A stretch of 8,414 nt of DNA, from contig CAKTNU010000068.1 of NCBI GenBank assembly GCA_934589325.1, forward strand, positions 1 through 8,414. Reading direction: 5' to 3'. The notes under the pieces were generated by a model. That model did not search any database and was not told the origin of the DNA. It saw only the letters and a program-made list of their open reading frames with translations. Origin of the DNA: an uncultured Oscillospiraceae bacterium. Its GTDB lineage: Bacteria > Bacillota_A > Clostridia > Oscillospirales > Oscillospiraceae. This document shows positions 5,793-8,414 of the stretch, piece by piece. The translations under genes were made by a program, and so were the position numbers. Numbering within the stretch: the stretch's first letter is position 1; every line of letters begins with the position of its first letter.

Positions 5793-6335
5793 ATGTCCAA
5801 GAAGGTTCTTGTGATCAGCACCAGCCTGCGCCCTGACAGCAATTCCGAGGCGCTGGCCGATGCATTTGCCGACGGCGCGGCCGCGGCCGGCAATGAGGTT
5901 GAAAAGCTGACTCTCCGGGGCAAAAACATCGCGTTCTGCCGCGGATGTCTTGCATGTCAGCGGCTCGGCCGCTGCGTCATCGATGACGACGCAGTCTGGA
6001 TAGCCGAGAAAATGCTGCATGCGGACGTGCTCGTCTTTGCAACTCCTATATACTACTATGAGATGAGCGGCCAGCTCAAGACGCTGCTTGACCGCGCAAA
6101 CGCGCTCTTTGCGCTGGACTACGCCTACCGCGACGTGTATTTTCTCTCCGCCGCGATGGAGGACGAGCCTGACACCGACGAGCGCGCCGTCCACGGCTTT
6201 GAGGGCTGGGTCGCCTGCTATGAGCGCTGCCGCCTCGCCGGAACAGTGTTTGCGGGCGGCGTTGGCGACGCCGGTGAGATTGCGGGTCATCCCGCACTCG
6301 AAAAGGCGCGGAAGATGGGCGCAGGAATAAAATAA
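5793..6335 (+). CDS. NAD(P)H-dependent FMN reductase/flavodoxin-fold protein with iron-sulfur-type cysteine motif
   Basis: A 180-residue flavodoxin-fold oxidoreductase. KVLVISTSLRPDSNSEAL (residues 4-21) is the first strand plus the FMN phosphate loop, and FATPIYYYEMSGQLKTLLDR (82-101) is the second FMN-binding segment of NADPH-dependent FMN reductases. Between them is CRGCLACQRLGRC, with Cys49, Cys52, Cys55 and Cys61, spacing C-x2-C-x2-C-x5-C. That spacing falls in the compact pattern of iron-sulfur flavoproteins (ISF), so a 4Fe-4S cluster is possible. Many clostridial relatives keep these cysteines, and their role is often unproven. GGAGGA lies 7 bases before the ATG. It is the first gene of the MerR-controlled operon, and a role in reducing quinones, aldehydes or other electrophiles is inferred. 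Confidence 0.87.
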   Translation: MSKKVLVISTSLRPDSNSEALADAFADGAAAAGNEVEKLTLRGKNIAFCRGCLACQRLGRCVIDDDAVWIAEKMLHADVLVFATPIYYYEMSGQLKTLLDRANALFALDYAYRDVYFLSAAMEDEPDTDERAVHGFEGWVACYERCRLAGTVFAGGVGDAGEIAGHPALEKARKMGAGIK

Positions 6336-6359
6336 TTCGGATCTTTGGAGGTTTTTAGT

Positions 6360-6683
6360 ATGGTCAAACAGACTGCGGGTCGGGACGCCCTGAATGATTT
6401 CGCCCCGAAATTTGCCGAGCTGAACGATGACGTGCTGTTCGGCGAGGTATGGTCGCGTGAGGACAAGCTGCCGCTGAAGCTCCGTTCGATCGTCACCGTG
6501 AGTGCGCTGATAGGCAAGGGGATAACAGATTCGTCGCTGAAGTATCATCTCGCCAGCGCGAGAGCCAACGGCGTCACGCGCACGGAGATGGCCGAGATAC
6601 TAACTCACATCGCCTTCTATGCCGGATGGCCGAATGCCTGGGCCGCATTCCGCATGGCAAAGGAGGTATATGCAGACGACTAA
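6360..6683 (+). CDS. Carboxymuconolactone decarboxylase (CMD/AhpD-superfamily) protein without cysteines
   Basis: A 107-residue protein with the CMD-domain signature: FGEVWSREDKLPLKLRSIVT, the middle ALIGKG...LKYHLASARANGVTRTEMAEIL, and the C-terminal HIAFYAGWPNAWAAF. CMD proteins are small helical oligomers, some of them decarboxylases, others AhpD-like peroxidases or redox partners. This one has no cysteine at all, so it cannot use the AhpD CxxC pair. The ATG at 6360 has GGAGG 8 bases upstream and begins MVKQTAGRDAL. An in-frame ATG at 6345 lies before that ribosome binding site and is rejected. The gene follows the flavoprotein by 24 bases in the same operon. B. subtilis AdhR also neighbours a CMD gene (yraC), which fits the MerR regulator here. 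Confidence 0.88.
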   Translation: MVKQTAGRDALNDFAPKFAELNDDVLFGEVWSREDKLPLKLRSIVTVSALIGKGITDSSLKYHLASARANGVTRTEMAEILTHIAFYAGWPNAWAAFRMAKEVYADD

Positions 6684-7097
6684 GCTCCCGGATCCCACGG
6701 CGGCTTTTTCGGCCTCGGCGAGCCGAACGACGCGTATGCCAAATACTTTACCGGCAGAAGCTATCTCAAGCCGCTGACGGCTCCCGGCGCGGCACTGTTC
6801 CTCGCAAACGTCACCTTCGAGCCGGGCTGCCGCAATAACTGGCACGTACACCATGCCAAGAGCGGCGGCGGGCAGATCCTCATCTGCGTCGACGGCGAGG
6901 GCTGGTATCAGGAGGAGGGCAAGCCTGCCCAGAGCCTCATGCCCGGCGATGTCGTCACCATTCCCGCAAACGTCAAGCACTGGCACGGTGCAAAGGCCGG
7001 CAGCTGGTTCAGTCATATTGCCGTCGAGGTCCCGGGCGAGGACTGCCGTAACGAGTGGTGCGAACCCGTCAGCGACGAAGAATACAGCAGGCTATGA
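6670..7097 (+). pseudogene. Cupin-domain protein with a broken frame near its start
   Basis: Frame analysis shows a clear small cupin: FFGLGEPNDAYAKYF, then NVTFEPGCRNNWHVHH, GGGQILICVDGEGWY, LMPGDVVTIPANVKHWHGA and EDCRNEWCEPV, ending at TGA 7095-7097. The first cupin motif has the metal-ligand histidines WHVHH and the second has KHWH. This frame has no ATG, GTG or TTG between the TAA of the CMD gene (6681-6683) and the middle of the domain. A start exists in another frame: ATG 6670 with AGGAGG (6661-6666), 3 bases spacing, reading MQTTKLPD. It fits the cupin only if one base is added, or two removed, near the CCC run at 6694-6696. So the gene is frameshifted, mis-sequenced, or uses a -1 shift. 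Operon neighbours are the CMD and flavoprotein genes. Confidence 0.8.
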
Positions 7098-7139
7098 AAA
7101 ACGCTTGGCTTTCCTATACGGAAAGCCAAGCGTTTTTTT
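7098..7139. terminator. Bidirectional terminator between cupin and lipoprotein genes
   Basis: A perfect 17-bp stem has arms 7098-7114 and 7120-7136 around the loop TATAC, followed by more T (to 7139) on the plus strand and by a T run on the minus strand (A run 7097-7101). It begins at the last base of the cupin stop region and ends the flavoprotein operon. From the other side it ends the lipoprotein transcript, whose stop is at 7145-7143. Confidence 0.92.
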
Positions 7140-7142
7140 ATC

Positions 7143-7733
7143 TTAATGCAGGCTGCCGATATTCTCAAAGATATCCCCGCCCGTTACGTCGTCACCTACG
7201 GTGCTGCGGTACAGGCCAAAGGCATGACAGTCATAGCGTTCCCCATAGTTATACACATGGAAATCCCATTTCTGCTGGCTCTGGTGCAGCTTATAGCAGT
7301 CCTGCGCGACCTCGAACCCGGTCCGACCGCCGAAGCTGTCGAGCGGCTGCTCCCAGTTCAGGCTCACTTTATTTTCCCCGTACAGATGCAGGTACAGTTT
7401 CGGCGTATCCCAGACGCCGTACTCCGCGGCGCCGGTATCAAGTGTCAATGTGACCGCTGTATCAAAGGCTCTCCGCGTCCTGACGTTTCCGTCACTGAGT
7501 GCGGCTATAGGCTCCCCGTCAAGCAGTACGCCCAGCCCAATGTTCTCGGCTTCGGGTTCCGGCGTCGGCTCGGGCGTAGGCTCAGGTGTTGGTTCCGGAG
7601 TGGGCTCCGGAGTTGTGATCGGCGTTGGCAGCGGTGCAGTCGGCTCGGGTGCGGCCGCCGGCTCACTCGCGCCGCAGGCGCAGAGAGTCAGCAGGCACAG
7701 CAGCACGGCAAGCAGGATAATGCGTCGTTTCAT
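7143..7733 (-). CDS. Lipoprotein with PEPT-repeat linker, function unknown
   Basis: A 196-residue secreted lipoprotein. KRRIILLAVLLCLLTLCAC is a type II signal peptide: basic start, hydrophobic core and lipobox L-C-A-C with the modified cysteine at residue 20. Residues 21-41 are Ala/Pro/Thr-rich and 42-60 are TPEP repeats, a stiff spacer that would hold the rest away from the membrane. The C-terminal 130 residues (IGLGVLLDGEPIAAL to the end) have several short aromatic strands (KLYLHLYGENKVSL, WDFHVYNYG) and look like an all-beta domain I cannot name. The start at 7733 has AGAGG at 6 bases. An upstream in-frame ATG at 7778 would put 15 non-signal residues before the signal peptide and is rejected. 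The promoter is at 7765-7793. Confidence 0.85.
   Translation of the reverse strand: MKRRIILLAVLLCLLTLCACGASEPAAAPEPTAPLPTPITTPEPTPEPTPEPTPEPTPEPEAENIGLGVLLDGEPIAALSDGNVRTRRAFDTAVTLTLDTGAAEYGVWDTPKLYLHLYGENKVSLNWEQPLDSFGGRTGFEVAQDCYKLHQSQQKWDFHVYNYGERYDCHAFGLYRSTVGDDVTGGDIFENIGSLH
7555..7614. repeat. Five 12-bp tandem repeat units encoding Pro-Glu-Pro-Thr
   Basis: Units at 7555, 7567, 7579, 7591 and 7603 each encode PEPT on the minus strand. The units differ at third codon positions (for example GGTTCCGGCGTC against GGCTCCGGAGTT). The repeat is therefore kept at protein level rather than being a fresh DNA duplication. Changes in copy number would keep the frame. Confidence 0.85.
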
Positions 7734-7764
7734 CTTCAACCTCTCAATTTTTGCTATTGGAAAA

Positions 7765-7793
7765 ATAATACCATACATTTACGTATATTTCAA
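7765..7793 (-). promoter_or_regulatory. Promoter of the lipoprotein gene
   Basis: On the minus strand TTGAAA (plus 7788-7793), a 17-base spacer and TATTAT (plus 7765-7770) preceded by TGG, which makes an extended -10. The start would be near 7758 and the leader about 25 bases, just long enough for the ribosome binding site before 7733. Confidence 0.7.
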
Positions 7794-7805
7794 TTTTTCT
7801 TTTGC

Positions 7806-7834
7806 TTGACCTCGCTGTGGGCGCAGCATATAAT
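7806..7834 (+). promoter_or_regulatory. Promoter of the CBM9-like gene
   Basis: TTGACC (7806-7811), a 17-base spacer and TATAAT (7829-7834) point right, with a start expected near 7841 and a leader of about 30 bases. It lies back to back with the lipoprotein promoter, with -35 boxes 12 bases apart, so a factor bound between them could act on both genes. Confidence 0.8.
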
Positions 7835-7871
7835 TGCATTATCTAAAACCCGATGCTGCCGGAGGAACGCT

Positions 7872-8414
7872 ATGAACAAATATACGGCCGTATTTGCCGC
7901 CGAACCTGACTGGGATTCCATTCCCATCGCGCCAATAGACGCTCTGCTCTGGACTGAGCACTGCTCCGTCCGCGCTTTTGCCCAGCTATGCTATACGTCG
8001 GACTCCCTGCGGCTGCGGCTGTGCGCCGCTGAGCGCGACATCCGCGCCGAGGAACAGCCGCCTCTCGGTATGCCATGCCGTGACAGCTGCCTTGAATTTT
8101 TCTTTTGCCCTGCGGCGGGCGACAGCCGCTATTTTAACATCGAGTTCAGTCCCAGCGGCTGCATGTATCTCGGCTTTGGCCGCAGCATCAGCGAGCACTC
8201 CCGACTGCTTGTGACCGGAGCGGAGGACATTTTCCGCCCGGATATCAAAATCCTCTCTGACGGCTGGGAAGTGTCGTACCGTGTCCCGTTTGATTTTATA
8301 CGCAGGTTTTTCCCGGATCTCAACATCTGTTCTGGCATGACCATGCGGGCAAATTTTTATAAATGCGGCGACGCGACCGTCAGCCCGCACTATCTAGCAT
8401 GGAACCCGATATCC
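7872..8414 (+). CDS. CBM9-like carbohydrate-binding protein (C-terminus beyond window)
   Basis: An open frame from ATG 7872, with GGAGG at 7861-7865 6 bases upstream, runs 181 codons to the window edge without a stop. Segments resemble the carbohydrate-binding module 9-like family found in gut Firmicutes: DSCLEFFFCPAAGDSRYFNIEF (residues 71-92, quoted here as its ends DSCLEFFF and YFNIEF), SGCMYLGFG (95-103), WEVSYRVPFDFIRRFFP (132-148), and MRANFYKCGD with PHYLAWNPI (158-180). There is no signal peptide, so it is cytoplasmic unless exported otherwise. Family members are about 200 residues, so little is missing. Such proteins often stand alone without a catalytic domain and their ligands are mostly unknown. 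Confidence 0.82.
   Translation, partial: MNKYTAVFAAEPDWDSIPIAPIDALLWTEHCSVRAFAQLCYTSDSLRLRLCAAERDIRAEEQPPLGMPCRDSCLEFFFCPAAGDSRYFNIEFSPSGCMYLGFGRSISEHSRLLVTGAEDIFRPDIKILSDGWEVSYRVPFDFIRRFFPDLNICSGMTMRANFYKCGDATVSPHYLAWNPIS

Noticed and set aside
5790..6548. Minus-strand open frame of 252 codons
   Set aside because: It is antisense to the flavoprotein and CMD genes, has no ribosome binding site or recognisable motif, and spans the gap between two real genes.
7555..7614. Tandem repeats as a possible CRISPR or regulatory array
   Set aside because: The units are 12 bp, contiguous, in frame and encode PEPT, with synonymous differences. There are no spacers.
7734..7778. Upstream ATG (7778) for the lipoprotein
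   Set aside because: It would place MYGIIFPIAKIERLK before a normal signal peptide and would start upstream of the predicted transcription start (near 7758). The ATG at 7733 has a proper ribosome binding site.
7986..8390. Minus-strand open frames opposite the right-edge gene
   Set aside because: The plus frame has a promoter, a ribosome binding site and CBM9-like motifs. The minus frames have none.

Overview
The window looks like the chromosome of a gut-type Clostridia (Bacillota), most likely an Oscillospirales relative. The reasons are fairly high GC with AT-rich intergenic gaps, strong GGAGG ribosome binding sites, near-consensus sigma-A promoters, and protein sequences resembling those of anaerobic Firmicutes. 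The taxonomic placement is inference. No phage, transposon, CRISPR array or integrase is visible.

Layout. At the left edge is the 5' end of rpoB on the minus strand. An intergenic region of about 270 bp holds two strong promoters that face each other, plus a factor-independent terminator. To the right is a plus-strand GT-C membrane glycosyltransferase (534-1766), then tRNA-Leu(GAG) with its own promoter and a terminator that works in both directions. Next comes a minus-strand operon read from about 5145 down to 2054: an LCM/TcmP-type methyltransferase, a class I SAM methyltransferase whose start overlaps the previous stop by one base, an alpha/beta hydrolase, and a decayed second hydrolase. 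The operon has a perfect-consensus promoter (5151-5179). A terminator-shaped hairpin sits inside its leader.

From 5222 to 7097 is a divergent stress-type locus. A MerR-family regulator with a cysteine at residue 53 (minus strand) shares a compact operator/promoter region with a plus-strand series: a flavoprotein with an iron-sulfur-type cysteine motif, a CMD-family protein without cysteines, and a cupin whose reading frame is broken just after its start. The arrangement resembles NmlR/AdhR-type electrophile regulons. A second bidirectional terminator separates this locus from a minus-strand lipoprotein with a PEPT-repeat linker. That gene diverges from a CBM9-like carbohydrate-binding gene that runs off the right edge.

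I see no single spectacular new system. The best leads are the leader of the methyltransferase operon and its possible attenuator, the overlapping rpoB/glycosyltransferase leaders, the MerR-flavoprotein-CMD-cupin cassette, and the two frame-broken genes.
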